A stretch of 62,388 bases of DNA from an uncultured Succinivibrionaceae bacterium (GCA_944390105.1 CALXOV010000038.1:1-62388); one strand, 5' to 3'; shown: positions 27,885 to 37,650, counted from the first letter of the stretch. Notes: generated by a model not told the origin, from the sequence alone. Numbers and translations: made by a program.

Positions 27885-27963
27885 GGCTTTGGACGTCTGT
27901 GCAGTACAGCGCGCCGCTTCAAACCGCGGCAGTTTCGGTACCAGCCTGCCTGAAGCTTAGGGC

Positions 27964-28416
27964 TTAACCCTCAAGCTGCTTTTCTTTAATCTCCGCAACG
28001 GCTTTGCACTCCACGCACAAATCCGCTGTCGGACGCGCCTCTAGCCGCTTAATGCCGATTTCCTCGCCGCACTGCTCGCAGTAGCCGAACTCATCGCGAT
28101 CGAGCTTTTGTAGGGTCTTTTCAATCTTTTTGATGAGTTTGCGTTCGCGATCACGGGCGCGCAGCTCTAAGGCAAATTCTTCTTCCTGCGATGCACGATC
28201 GACCGGATCAGGGAAGTTAGCTGCTTCACTCTTCATGTGTCCGACGGTGCGATCCACTTCAGATCTTAATTGATCGCGCCAGGCAGTTAAGATTTTTCTG
28301 AAGTGCTCTTTCTGCGCTTCATTCATGTATTCCTCACCCGGCTTTTCCACGTAAGGCTTGACGCCGGCAATCGCCAGGGGGCCCATTGATTCTAAAGTCT
28401 CTTGCTGTGCGCTCAT
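27964..28416 (-). CDS. dksA: RNA polymerase-binding transcription factor DksA
   Basis: DksA enters the RNA polymerase secondary channel and, with ppGpp, adjusts rRNA and amino-acid promoters. The 150-residue sequence has the coiled-coil tip motif [25 protein letters not shown] and the C-terminal zinc finger CEQC...CVEC with four cysteines, so it is the zinc-containing form. AGGACG precedes the ATG. It is divergent from mrcB. Confidence 0.97.
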   Translation of the reverse strand: MSAQQETLESMGPLAIAGVKPYVEKPGEEYMNEAQKEHFRKILTAWRDQLRSEVDRTVGHMKSEAANFPDPVDRASQEEEFALELRARDRERKLIKKIEKTLQKLDRDEFGYCEQCGEEIGIKRLEARPTADLCVECKAVAEIKEKQLEG

Positions 28417-28720
28417 AATAATCGTCCTTATGATCCGCTTATGGTTGTCAGCTGTAGCTGACTTACAGTTTCTATGGTATAGCTCGGCAGAAGCCTGTGC
28501 TTCAGAGGTTAAACCAGGCTATTTTTTTCAAGGCAAAGATTATCCATAAAACGCAGCAAAGTGACAAGAGTAAGGCGCACATCTTTAATTTTGCTGTAGC
28601 TTTTTTGCCCCAGAAAGTGACGCAGCTCAAAGATCGCAAAAGCGTAGCGCTAAGGTATAATCCCCGCAGGGCGTGGCAGGCCGCTGCGCTTGACTTATTG
28701 GGCGCAGTACGGGCAGCATC
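28417..28720. other. Divergent dksA-mrcB intergenic region
   Basis: No gene is supported in these 304 bases. A TATAAT at 28656-28661 on the plus strand, about 60 bases before mrcB, is its likely -10. The dksA promoter was not resolved. Confidence 0.4.
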
Positions 28721-31576
28721 ATGCAGGATCACAGCTCTTTATTTACCACTAAATCGTCAGGTCAATCCGCGGTGCGGCCGCAGGATGCAACACATGTGCC
28801 GGAGGACGCTTATCATCAAGCGCCTAGCGCTGCGGTATTCGGGCAGAATGTGGCGCCGCCCCCTGCACGCGTGGCGGAAAATCCAGCGGCGGCGATTTTA
28901 AATTTTGCCCCGCGGGAGGAGCGTGCGCCGCTATTTGCCGCCACCGCAGATGTGTCCGCCTCAGCTGCAAGCACGATGCTAAATACTGCTCAGAGTCAAG
29001 AGAAGGCTTTGTCAGCAGAGCCTGATGCTGGCGCAACAGCTCCCGCGCAGTTTTATGCGCGTACCGTCGATGCAGCTGACAGTCTGCCTCCAATTGTGCC
29101 GCGCACGCCAGCGCCGGCGGCAGCTGCGGACGGCGGCGGTGCGGGCAATGGCGGCAATGGCGGCGGGCTGCCGCCTGATGATGATAATAAAGATGATAAG
29201 CCCTCGTGGCGACGGAGGGCGGCACGGGCTTTCAGCGTTTTTTCCTTAAAGATCGGGCTGATTGGCGCCGGGGTACTTATCCTGCTCTTTATTTATTTTG
29301 ATTCGGTGGTGCTGTCTAAATTTGAGGTCGATGACAAGTGGGTGCTGCCGGCGGTGGTGTACTCGCGCCCCTTGGAGCTGTACCCCGAGCAGCGCCTATC
29401 GCTTGAGCAGATGGTCTACGAATTAAAGCTACTTAAATACCGGCAGACCGATAATCCGCAGCGCGAGGGCGAGTTTGCAGTTAACTATAACACGCAGAAA
29501 ATTGTGGTAATAAAGCGTCCTTTTGCTTTCCCTGAGGGGGTGGAGGATCGCATGTCGCTGTTGGTGGCTTTTGATGGACAGCGCATTGCACGCATCATGA
29601 ATGCCGATTTAAAGCAGGATCTGGCCTACGTGCGCATGGACCCGGTGCTGCTTGATCGCATTAACCGTATTGACCCCAAAGAAGATCGCATTTTTATTAC
29701 CTTAAATGAGGTCCCGCCCGAACTGATTACCACCTTGCTTGAGATTGAAGATCGCGCCTTTTACTCTCATATCGGCGTCAATTTCTTTGCCATTGCGCGT
29801 GCTTTTGTCAAAAACCTGCTGGCCGGTCGGGTGGTTGAAGGCGGCAGTACGATTACGCAGCAGCTGGTTAAAAATTACTTTTTAACCAATGAAAAGAGCT
29901 ATGCCCGTAAGCTCAAAGAAATCATTATGGCCATCATAATGGATCATCGCTATACCAAGGAGCAGATCTTAGAGGCCTATTTAAATGAAATTTACTTAGG
30001 GCAAAACGGCAATGCCGGTATTTACGGCTTTGGGTTGGCATCCTATTTCTATTTTGGCGTCCCGGTCTCTGAGCTGACGCTCGATCAGATGGCGCTGCTG
30101 GTTGGTCTGATTAAGGGGCCTTCGTATTACGATCCATGGCGGCATCCTGACAATGCGCTGGAGCGGCGCAATACTGTGCTTGCGGTACTGAAAAACCGCG
30201 GTCATTTAACGCAGGCGCAATGCGAGCAGTACATGGCCTTGCCGCTGCGGGTGATCCCGCGCGGCTCAATGAATTATTCTAAGACACCGGCTTTTATGGG
30301 TTTGCTCAAACATGAGATTTCTACCCGTTTCGGCCCGGATTTTCTGTCCGGCAACGGCATTCGCATCTTCACTTCGCTAGATCCGCAGGCGCAGGCGGCA
30401 GCAGAGCAGGCGGTGGCCAATGAGCTTGATGCGATTGAAAAGGACAAGAAGCTGCAGGGCCTAGAGGCCGCGATGGTGGTAAGTTCGTGGCGCACGGCGG
30501 AAGTTAGTGCGGTGGTGGGCAGCCGCACGCCGAAATACGATGGCTTTAATCGCGTGATAGAAGGGCGCCGTCAAGTCGGTTCTTTGGCCAAACCCTTTGT
30601 GTATTTAACGGCTTTTGGGCGCGGTTATCATTTAGGCAGCATTGTCAATGACACGGCGCTTACGGTGCGCTTGGCCGACGGTAAGCTGTGGTCGCCTAAA
30701 AACGATGATGGACGTTTTCGCGGCAAAGTCAGCGTACTGCGCGCGCTGGCAAGTTCCATTAATATCCCCACCGTGCGCATCGGCATGGCGGTAGGTCTTA
30801 CTAATGTGCGCGATACTTTCCGCAAGGTAGGGATTAAGCAGGATCTGCCGCTTTATCCGTCAATGCTCCTAGGTGCGATGGCACTGACCCCTTACGAGCT
30901 TAATGCCATGTACGCAAGCCTAGCTACTGACGGTATTTATCAGAACTTAACGACGCTGCGTACGGTGGTCAAAGATGGCGCGATTTTCTATCAACGCAAG
31001 CCCGAGCGCGCGGAGCGTACCCTTGATCCGCGCGATACTTATTTAACGCTCTATGGTATGACCGAGGCTACGCGCTCGGGCACTGGCCGCAGGCTGCAGC
31101 AGAGCTTCCCCGGGGTCACCATTGCCTCAAAGACCGGCACTACTAACGATCAGCGTGATACTTGGTCTACCGGCATTGACTCAGATGAATTGGTCACTAC
31201 TTGGGTGGGTTTTGATGACAATAAACGCACGCCGCTGTACGGCTCATCCGGAGCCTTGCGGGTTTATACGGCTTATCTTAAAGCGCGCGGCGTCAATGCG
31301 CTGCAGCTTAGCCGCCCGCAGGGGATTAAGTTTGTAAACTTTGATAAGCAGGGGCAAGTGGTGGCTGACGGCTGCAATGAGCCCGGCCTTACCCTCTTGC
31401 CGGCGCGCGAGGATATGATTCAATACGTCAGGCCGTGTCATTTTAATACGGCTTATCCGGCAGCGCCGCAAGTGCAGGAGTATACCCCGCAACGCGTAGC
31501 ACCAGCTCCTGCTCCCGCGCAACCGGAGAAAAAAGAAGAGCTCAATGCCTTTGAGCTCTTCTTGCTGGGTTTGTAG
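28721..31576 (+). CDS. mrcB: Bifunctional penicillin-binding protein 1B
   Basis: PBP1b polymerises and crosslinks peptidoglycan at the outer face of the inner membrane. The 951-residue protein has an unusual cytoplasmic tail of about 165 residues rich in Ala/Pro (with GGGAGNGGNGGG), one membrane segment (about 176-194), and a UB2H-like region. The GT51 transglycosylase has Glu343 in EDRAFYSH. The transpeptidase has Ser621 (SLAK), SSIN (about 678-681) and KTGT (about 804). All catalytic motifs are intact. In relatives a lipoprotein, LpoB, activates this enzyme; none is encoded next to it. Confidence 0.94.
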   Translation: MQDHSSLFTTKSSGQSAVRPQDATHVPEDAYHQAPSAAVFGQNVAPPPARVAENPAAAILNFAPREERAPLFAATADVSASAASTMLNTAQSQEKALSAEPDAGATAPAQFYARTVDAADSLPPIVPRTPAPAAAADGGGAGNGGNGGGLPPDDDNKDDKPSWRRRAARAFSVFSLKIGLIGAGVLILLFIYFDSVVLSKFEVDDKWVLPAVVYSRPLELYPEQRLSLEQMVYELKLLKYRQTDNPQREGEFAVNYNTQKIVVIKRPFAFPEGVEDRMSLLVAFDGQRIARIMNADLKQDLAYVRMDPVLLDRINRIDPKEDRIFITLNEVPPELITTLLEIEDRAFYSHIGVNFFAIARAFVKNLLAGRVVEGGSTITQQLVKNYFLTNEKSYARKLKEIIMAIIMDHRYTKEQILEAYLNEIYLGQNGNAGIYGFGLASYFYFGVPVSELTLDQMALLVGLIKGPSYYDPWRHPDNALERRNTVLAVLKNRGHLTQAQCEQYMALPLRVIPRGSMNYSKTPAFMGLLKHEISTRFGPDFLSGNGIRIFTSLDPQAQAAAEQAVANELDAIEKDKKLQGLEAAMVVSSWRTAEVSAVVGSRTPKYDGFNRVIEGRRQVGSLAKPFVYLTAFGRGYHLGSIVNDTALTVRLADGKLWSPKNDDGRFRGKVSVLRALASSINIPTVRIGMAVGLTNVRDTFRKVGIKQDLPLYPSMLLGAMALTPYELNAMYASLATDGIYQNLTTLRTVVKDGAIFYQRKPERAERTLDPRDTYLTLYGMTEATRSGTGRRLQQSFPGVTIASKTGTTNDQRDTWSTGIDSDELVTTWVGFDDNKRTPLYGSSGALRVYTAYLKARGVNALQLSRPQGIKFVNFDKQGQVVADGCNEPGLTLLPAREDMIQYVRPCHFNTAYPAAPQVQEYTPQRVAPAPAPAQPEKKEELNAFELFLLGL

Positions 31577-31667
31577 CGCCGCTCCTTCCCGGCACCGACC
31601 TGCGGCGCTTGTCTGCTGAGCGCTGCTTCTAGGGAGGCGCACCGGGGGGCTTGGCATGGGTAAAAAC

Positions 31668-31767
31668 GTTAATTTTTGTGAAAGAGCGCAAAAAGCTGAA
31701 AATAAAAATATTTTATTTTCAATAAGGAAATATAATGAAACCACCTCTTCTTTTCACAAAAATTAAC
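31668..31767. promoter_or_regulatory. Nested inverted repeats around a promoter
   Basis: A 16-bp perfect inverted repeat (GTTAATTTTTGTGAAA 31668-31683; its complement 31752-31767) encloses a second perfect one, with 11-bp arms at 31697-31707 and 31711-31721. A TATAAT lies at 31731-31736. If transcription starts near 31743, only the right outer arm is in the mRNA, directly before the ribosome binding site. The symmetry therefore suggests protein binding to DNA instead of an RNA fold. Confidence 0.55.
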
Positions 31768-31778
31768 AGGAGTGTGTT

Positions 31779-32852
31779 ATGCAGTTTTTACGAACCCTCG
31801 CTTTAGCGGCAGGTCTATGCACCGCTGCAGCCTGTAGCGTCCAAGCCGCGGAATATCCCAATCAGCAAAGTGGCGTGTTTACGCTGCCCAGCTTCACCTT
31901 CCACACCGGAGAGACGCTGGAGAACTTTAATTTAGGATACACCGTGCTTGGCAATCGCGCCGGCGAGCCGGTACTTATTCTGCACGGTACTAATGGCGGC
32001 TCAAGTGCAATGCTCGCTGATGGCTTTGCCGGAGAACTGTTCGGTCCGGGGCAGCCGCTGGATGCAGAGAAATACTTCATCATTATTCCCGATGCCATCG
32101 GCACCGGTAAATCCTCGAAGCCCTCCGATGGCTTGAAGGCTGATTTTCCGCGCTACAACTATGCGGATATGGTGCTGGGGCAGTATCGCCTCGTCACGGA
32201 AGGCTTTGGGGTGAAGCATCTGCGTCTGATTGTCGGCAATTCGATGGGCGGCATGCAGACTTGGCTGTGGACTGGCACTTATCCTGATTTCATGGATGCC
32301 GCTATTCCGCTGGCTTCACTGCCACAGCCGATGTCGGGACGCAATTGGATGACGCGCCGCATGATTATCGATTTAATTACCGGCGATCCGGAATATCAGA
32401 ATGGCAACTACACTACGCAGCCGGCGATGGCGCGCATTGCCAATACCTTCTATAACTTAGCTACTAATGGCGGTACGCTCCGGCTGCATAAATTAGGCCC
32501 GGACGGCAAGAGTGCGAGTGCCTACGTCGATAAGCAGCTCTCTGCCCCGTTTAATAAGGATGCCAACGATACCCTGTATCAGTGGGCCTCGTCTGAAGAT
32601 TACGATCCGACCGCAGGCATCAGCAAAATTGCAGCACAGGTCGTGGCAGTAAATTCGGCCGACGATGAGCGCAATCCGCAGATCTTTGGCGCCTTAGAAA
32701 AGGCTGCGGCACAAAATGACAACATCTCCTTCTACATCATTCCAGAAAGTGAGGAGACGTTAGGTCACGGCACCACCATGCAGGCCAAATACTGGAAGCA
32801 GGAGCTGGTCAAGCTGTTAGAGCGTGCCCCGCACCGCAAGATAGAAGAATAG
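31779..32852 (+). CDS. Exported alpha/beta hydrolase, MetX-like
   Basis: The 357-residue product starts with a signal peptide (MQFLRTLALAAGLCTAAACS, likely cut after VQA), so it should be periplasmic. The rest is an alpha/beta hydrolase of the homoserine-acetyltransferase-like group: LILHGTNGG, the nucleophile elbow GNSMGGMQ (Ser155), and LGHGTT near the end with the likely His. MetX enzymes are cytoplasmic and use acetyl-CoA, so an exported copy is more likely a hydrolase or esterase of unknown substrate. It has its own promoter region with nested inverted repeats and stands alone. Confidence 0.75.
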   Translation: MQFLRTLALAAGLCTAAACSVQAAEYPNQQSGVFTLPSFTFHTGETLENFNLGYTVLGNRAGEPVLILHGTNGGSSAMLADGFAGELFGPGQPLDAEKYFIIIPDAIGTGKSSKPSDGLKADFPRYNYADMVLGQYRLVTEGFGVKHLRLIVGNSMGGMQTWLWTGTYPDFMDAAIPLASLPQPMSGRNWMTRRMIIDLITGDPEYQNGNYTTQPAMARIANTFYNLATNGGTLRLHKLGPDGKSASAYVDKQLSAPFNKDANDTLYQWASSEDYDPTAGISKIAAQVVAVNSADDERNPQIFGALEKAAAQNDNISFYIIPESEETLGHGTTMQAKYWKQELVKLLERAPHRKIEE

Positions 32853-32870
32853 ATCTAAGTAAGGCTGCGC

Positions 32871-33188
32871 CTAAGCCTGCGTGCTGACGGCGCGGCTGCC
32901 ATCAGGGCGCGTCCAGCCCTGCGGTGTCTTGCCTTGCAGCAGGTAGCTGAAAGCTAAAATTGTGGCAATGATGGCAAAAAGCTGCGGCGGGATCTCTTCG
33001 CCTTCTTTAAGCCGCTGCAGCTCACGCAGCAGCGTTTCATCCTGATGCACGTAGATGCCCAGCTCCTTTGCCATATCGACAATATCTTCGGCAAGTTTGC
33101 CGCTGCCTTTGGCTGCAAGATGCGGCGCTGCATCCTGCCCCTCATTAAAGGACAGTGCGGCGGCGGATAATTCTTTGTGCTTTGCCAT
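32871..33188 (-). CDS. FlhB C-terminal-domain protein (FlhX-like)
   Basis: This 105-residue protein has no membrane segment and matches the cytoplasmic tail of the flagellar/type III export switch protein FlhB: APHLAAKGSGKLAEDIVDMAKELGIYVHQDETLLREL. The NPTH autocleavage motif of full FlhB is absent; the position reads FNEG. Such free-standing FlhB tails often lie next to a FliK-like gene, as here. They may substitute for or modulate the FlhB switch from rod/hook to filament export. AGGAG precedes the ATG at 33188. It begins 17 bases after the FliK-like gene. Confidence 0.8.
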   Translation of the reverse strand: MAKHKELSAAALSFNEGQDAAPHLAAKGSGKLAEDIVDMAKELGIYVHQDETLLRELQRLKEGEEIPPQLFAIIATILAFSYLLQGKTPQGWTRPDGSRAVSTQA

Positions 33189-33205
33189 ATGGGCTCCTTT
33201 TTTCG

Positions 33206-36200
33206 TCAAACATCAAGCGACAGCGCGGACATTTCATCGCGTTGCTTGTCGGCCGCGGTCGGCTTAAAGGAGGCAGTGGGCATAAAAACATGCCCCAGGC
33301 GCGCCGTGCCTTCACGCGTGGTAATGCCTAAATCCTGCAATTTGGCCTTAAGTTGCGGCATCAGCTGCTGCACTTGCTTTAAAGCTTGCAGATTGTCGGT
33401 CACAATGTGCAGGTACAGCTCAGGCAGTTTAGCTTCAGCTTTGACCTGAATTGGACCTAATTCTTTTAAGTCAAAGAAGAAGTTTAAATGCCATACGTCT
33501 TTGCCGTCACGGTCGGTCTCCTTTTTTAGGTTAAAGCCACCCTCACTACCGCCGTCATAATTAGGCGGCAGCGGCACGTAGCCGCCCAAAAATTGCGCGA
33601 GGCCGCCGTGGGGGTCGGACAGTTGCTGCAGACGCTGAACTTGACTGAAGGTATCGTCAATCAGCGCGCTGATGCTGCCGGCACTCTTGTGGCTGCCCGC
33701 ACCGTCCTTCAGGGCTCCCTTGATACGGCGCGTCAGCTCAGGCATCTCATCTTGATATTTGCTGACAAATTGCGTCACATTGCGCCCAATTTGACTAAAG
33801 CGGATGCACAGCAGTAAAAAGGCCCACTGATGCAGCGCCAAGGCCTGCGGAGAGGAGGGGGATAAAGGTCCGGTAACGAAGCTGAGCCAATTATTAACCG
33901 CCGTTAAATCCGCGACAGGGTGCTGGAGCTTACTTATAAAGTCATTGGCTTGAGCTTTAACGTCTGCAGGCACATCGCCGCGTTGCAGTAGCGCGTTTAA
34001 ATCGGCAAACATGCGCTGTAGCGGATCGCCGCGGCTGGCAGTCAAGCTCGGCGCGCTCTCCGGTAGCGGCGCGGGGCTGACTTGGCTGCTTTTGCCCGTA
34101 AATAAAGCTGCCAGACGTTTGAAAAAGCCGCCTTCCTTAGTCAGTTTGGGCTCTACCTGCGTCAGCTCCGGCAGCGGCTGGCTGCCTCCTGCGGTGATGG
34201 CCGCTGCAGCCGGAGCGCTTAAAGTCTGGTGGGGCAGCGGGGCGGCGTTGGCGGCCGGATCGTTTTCATCTTTAAAATCATCGCCCGGTACGGTAGTGAG
34301 CACCGTGTTAAGCACATGCTGCGCCGTATCCTGCGCGGCCGTGGTGGCAACGTTTGTACTCTCAGCTGTGTTAGCGGGACCGGCGGCGCTTAGCGTACTG
34401 CCTGATAGTAAAGCCGCGGACTCCTCTGCGGCGACTCCTTGGCTTGACTGGAGTGCAGACTGAGCGGCTGCATCATCTGGTGTCAGCTTCTGCACTGTCG
34501 GTTGATACAGGCGGCGCAGCTGTACATTAGCTGCAAGACTTTCCTGCAGGGTATCGGACAATGAATTTGTAGCTAGCGTCCTTGGCGGCAGGGGCTCGGC
34601 TCCTTGCGGCTTTAGTTCAGGCTGCGCGGCAGCGGTTGTGGCAGGAGGCAGCTCATCTGGCTTTAAGCGCAGGTCCGCCGTCTCAGTATTAGGCGGCAGC
34701 GGCGCTGTAGGGGCCTTAGCTTGCGACTCTTCACTGGGCATTAAGTCAGCGGCAGGCTCTTTAGGGGCTGCCGGGAGGTCCTCTTCAGGTAAAGCGGCGG
34801 AGTCAGATTTTGTGGCGGGCGCTGTCGTAGTGCTGCTGTCAGGATCCGCGACATCATCAGCCGCTTTTGCGCCGGCAGCTTGCGGGGCAGCTGCAGCTTG
34901 GTTTTTATCCTTAGTTTCAGCTTCAGCTGCAGTTTCAGCGGCGGCAGGAGCTGGTGCAGTAGATTTTAATTCAGCGCGCGGGGTGCTCTCGTTTTTTTCC
35001 GCTGGCATGGCCTCTTGACTTGCCGGCGGCGCGTAGAGGGACGTTAGCTTGGCAGTCGCCGAGGCTGATGAATGTACCGGCAATGCCGGCTCTTTTTCGT
35101 CTGTAGCGCCAGCTTTCGCTAGGTCAGTTTTAAGCGTGCTGTCGGCAGCAGTCTGAGCTTGGACTATGTCGGCATTTTCTGGAGCGCTACTATCCTGCAA
35201 GGGTTGCGGCTTAGCTGGGGCTTGGGGAGAGGCTGTCTGGGGTGCAGAAACTTCCTTGGCGGTAGTTTCTTCCTTGAGCTGCTCGGAACCCGTCTTTACA
35301 AGACTTTCCTCGCTTGGCGTTGCAGCGGCTACAGGGCTGGTCTCTTCAGAGGTGGCAATGGCTGCGCTATTTTGATATAGAGCACTTAACCTAGTGTTTT
35401 CGGTAGGCGGCAGCGCAGATTCCTCTGCCGACGTAGCGGCGTTGGGCTGGGACGTGGGGATGGCTGGAGTTTGGTGCGGCGCTAGTTCTTGCGCCTTAGT
35501 TTTTTCTGCTACCGGGGAAATTTCCTCGCTATTGTGCGTGGTAGCAGCATCGGTCTGCGCCGCAGACAGCTCTGTTCCCGCCGCTGCGGCATAGTCAGTA
35601 GCTCCTGTGTAGAGGGTGCTAAGCTTGGAAAGAACCTCAGAGGACAGCTCATTTTTAGTAAACTCGGCCACATCGTCCGCTAGAGCATTTACGTGTGCAG
35701 CATTGCTTTCGCTATCTACTGCGGTGTCGCTTAGCAGCATCGCTTCAATCGCATCGTAAGTGCTCTTTAAGTTGCTAGCTTCGTTGGCAGCTGCCGCGGA
35801 CGCAAGGTGGCCGTCTGCTGCGGGGGGTGCCGTAGTTTTGGCCGCTGCTGCATCTGGTGTAGCGTCATCTGCCAAAGCCGCGTCAAGCTCAGCCGATAGC
35901 GCGTGACTGTCTGCATTTGCCGGTATAGGCTGCTCTAATGTAAGCGCAGTATGGGCCAAAGCAGTGGCAGTACGCGGTGGCTCGGCGGCGCTCTGACTTG
36001 GTGTGGCCTGGCGCTGGGCTGAGAGCAGTTCCTGGGTGCGCGCTGTGAGTTCCTGCTGCGCTACAAGCTGCAATTTTTGGGCCTTAAGCTGCGCTGCCGC
36101 GGTTTCCTTGGCAGTCCGCAGGGTTTCTTCCTGCATGCGTGCGACATCGCTTTGCAGTTTTAGAATTTCCTGCTGGGTTTTTAGTAGCTGCGCTTTGGAT

Positions 36201-37582
36201 TGGGCAATTTCAGCCTCAAGCTCCGCCTGTGAGCGCAGCTGCGCCTTAATGCGCGCCACATCGTCAGGACTTAACAGTTCAGAAGTCTGTAGCGCAGCGG
36301 CATGCAGCGTGGGGTGCTCGTCAGCGCTTTGCGCGGAGCGTACGTGGGTCGGGGCTGCGGCGCTGTTTGCAGGCGGCTCCGGCGCATCATTTGGAGCGAT
36401 GCTTGGCAGCTGAGCACGGCGTGCAAGCTTAAGCTCAGCCTCGCGGATATGCTCGGCTGGCGTTTGCGGTGACAGGGTGTGTTTTAAAATTTCCGTGGCG
36501 CTTGCGGCGGTATTCTCCGGAGGTATGGCAGGGTTGGGCAACTTGCCTTCAGCGGCTAGACGCTGGCGCTCCTCGCGAAACTGTTGCTGCAGCCGTGAGG
36601 CGCGGGCAGATAATTCCGCCAAACTCAGTTTGCTAGCTTGGGCATCGGGGGCGGGCGCAGGTTGCGTTGCTGCTTGTTCGGGCATAAACACGCGCTCGGT
36701 AGCCTGCGGCTGTGCAGCGGGAGGGTGCGGAGCGGCAGGATCAGACTGCGTGCCGATTAGATTGCCCTTTTTAGCCGTATCGGCGGCTTTGCTAATGAGG
36801 GCACGAATGCGCTCGGCCATCTGTGCACTTTCGTCATCCGCCTCTTCGGTCACTTTGTGCTGTTTGAAAATATCCAGATAGGTTTGATCGGGGGCTAAAT
36901 CGCTGATCTGTTGCTCAATTTGTGCTGTATTAACCGTAGCTGCACTGGTTTCGGCAGGCAGCGTAGCTAAGACCGCGGGTTGATTGCTTTTAATATAGGC
37001 AATGGAAGCTGAGAGGGCATCGCTGGCGGCAGCTTTAGTGCGCAGATTGAGTGGCTGCTGCGGTACGAAGATACCGCGTACAGCAAGGTCGCGCTCCAAT
37101 CCTGCCCCCATATTCTGCGCATTGGTCAGCGCAGCTAAACCCTCACAGATAAACTGGGCCAGATTTTGCCCTGCGGCAGTATTTTCCTGCAGCGCGGCAG
37201 GCAGTTTGTCATTAATTGCGCTGAACTCTGCGGCAGCATCGCGTTGGCGTACGAAATGGCGGCTGCTGGATAAAAATTGCGCCATCTGCTCTTTTAATTT
37301 GTCATCACGCTGCAATAAGGCTACCGAGAGTTTGCCAAAGGGCTGCCCGGCTTGCGGCTGCGCCGTCTCCTTAGGCGGGGCATTTAGCGTCGAGCTTAAC
37401 TTATTTAAGGTGCGCGCCATGCTTTCGGGCAGTTCATCTTGCTTGGCTTTAAGCAGCAGGGTATAGGCTTGAGTGGCACTATAGTTGATAGGCGGGTGCT
37501 CTGGAGCGGTGGAGGCTTCCCGCGGGCTATTCTGCGTCCCTGCGCTATTAGCGCTGCGGGCGCTTAACTCTACTTCTTTCAT
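33206..37582 (-). CDS. Very large FliK-like flagellar hook-length control protein
   Basis: The 1458-residue protein is hugely rich in Ala, Glu, Pro, Ser and Thr, with a coiled-coil-like stretch at about 380-520 (QLRSQAELEAEIAQSKAQLL). Only the last 150 or so residues resemble a known domain, the FliK C-terminal hook domain (LPELYLHIVTDNLQALKQVQQLMPQLKAKL). In FliK this domain contacts FlhB, while the N-terminal part measures hook length. Ordinary FliK is about 400 residues. A strong sigma-28 promoter precedes it, and the FlhB-tail gene follows. A secreted-ruler role is inferred. Confidence 0.7.
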   Translation of the reverse strand: MKEVELSARSANSAGTQNSPREASTAPEHPPINYSATQAYTLLLKAKQDELPESMARTLNKLSSTLNAPPKETAQPQAGQPFGKLSVALLQRDDKLKEQMAQFLSSSRHFVRQRDAAAEFSAINDKLPAALQENTAAGQNLAQFICEGLAALTNAQNMGAGLERDLAVRGIFVPQQPLNLRTKAAASDALSASIAYIKSNQPAVLATLPAETSAATVNTAQIEQQISDLAPDQTYLDIFKQHKVTEEADDESAQMAERIRALISKAADTAKKGNLIGTQSDPAAPHPPAAQPQATERVFMPEQAATQPAPAPDAQASKLSLAELSARASRLQQQFREERQRLAAEGKLPNPAIPPENTAASATEILKHTLSPQTPAEHIREAELKLARRAQLPSIAPNDAPEPPANSAAAPTHVRSAQSADEHPTLHAAALQTSELLSPDDVARIKAQLRSQAELEAEIAQSKAQLLKTQQEILKLQSDVARMQEETLRTAKETAAAQLKAQKLQLVAQQELTARTQELLSAQRQATPSQSAAEPPRTATALAHTALTLEQPIPANADSHALSAELDAALADDATPDAAAAKTTAPPAADGHLASAAAANEASNLKSTYDAIEAMLLSDTAVDSESNAAHVNALADDVAEFTKNELSSEVLSKLSTLYTGATDYAAAAGTELSAAQTDAATTHNSEEISPVAEKTKAQELAPHQTPAIPTSQPNAATSAEESALPPTENTRLSALYQNSAAIATSEETSPVAAATPSEESLVKTGSEQLKEETTAKEVSAPQTASPQAPAKPQPLQDSSAPENADIVQAQTAADSTLKTDLAKAGATDEKEPALPVHSSASATAKLTSLYAPPASQEAMPAEKNESTPRAELKSTAPAPAAAETAAEAETKDKNQAAAAPQAAGAKAADDVADPDSSTTTAPATKSDSAALPEEDLPAAPKEPAADLMPSEESQAKAPTAPLPPNTETADLRLKPDELPPATTAAAQPELKPQGAEPLPPRTLATNSLSDTLQESLAANVQLRRLYQPTVQKLTPDDAAAQSALQSSQGVAAEESAALLSGSTLSAAGPANTAESTNVATTAAQDTAQHVLNTVLTTVPGDDFKDENDPAANAAPLPHQTLSAPAAAAITAGGSQPLPELTQVEPKLTKEGGFFKRLAALFTGKSSQVSPAPLPESAPSLTASRGDPLQRMFADLNALLQRGDVPADVKAQANDFISKLQHPVADLTAVNNWLSFVTGPLSPSSPQALALHQWAFLLLCIRFSQIGRNVTQFVSKYQDEMPELTRRIKGALKDGAGSHKSAGSISALIDDTFSQVQRLQQLSDPHGGLAQFLGGYVPLPPNYDGGSEGGFNLKKETDRDGKDVWHLNFFFDLKELGPIQVKAEAKLPELYLHIVTDNLQALKQVQQLMPQLKAKLQDLGITTREGTARLGHVFMPTASFKPTAADKQRDEMSALSLDV

Positions 37583-37623
37583 AACCTACCCTATCAACTA
37601 AAAATACACTATGCCTAAATTTG

Positions 37624-37650
37624 TTCTCGGCGCAATAAAGATAAATTTTA
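37624..37650 (-). promoter_or_regulatory. Sigma-28 (FliA) promoter of the FliK-like operon
   Basis: On the minus strand TAAAATTT (37650-37643), 11 bp, GCCGAGAA (37631-37624). This matches the flagellar sigma-28 consensus TAAAGTTT-N11-GCCGATAA with one mismatch in each box. It lies about 40 bases before the ATG and ties the operon to late flagellar expression. Confidence 0.75.

Noticed and set aside
34011-36881. Several frames of 100-150 residues antisense to the FliK-like gene
   Set aside because: They are Ala/Ser/Gly-rich mirror frames caused by the extreme Ala/Glu/Pro composition of the real gene.
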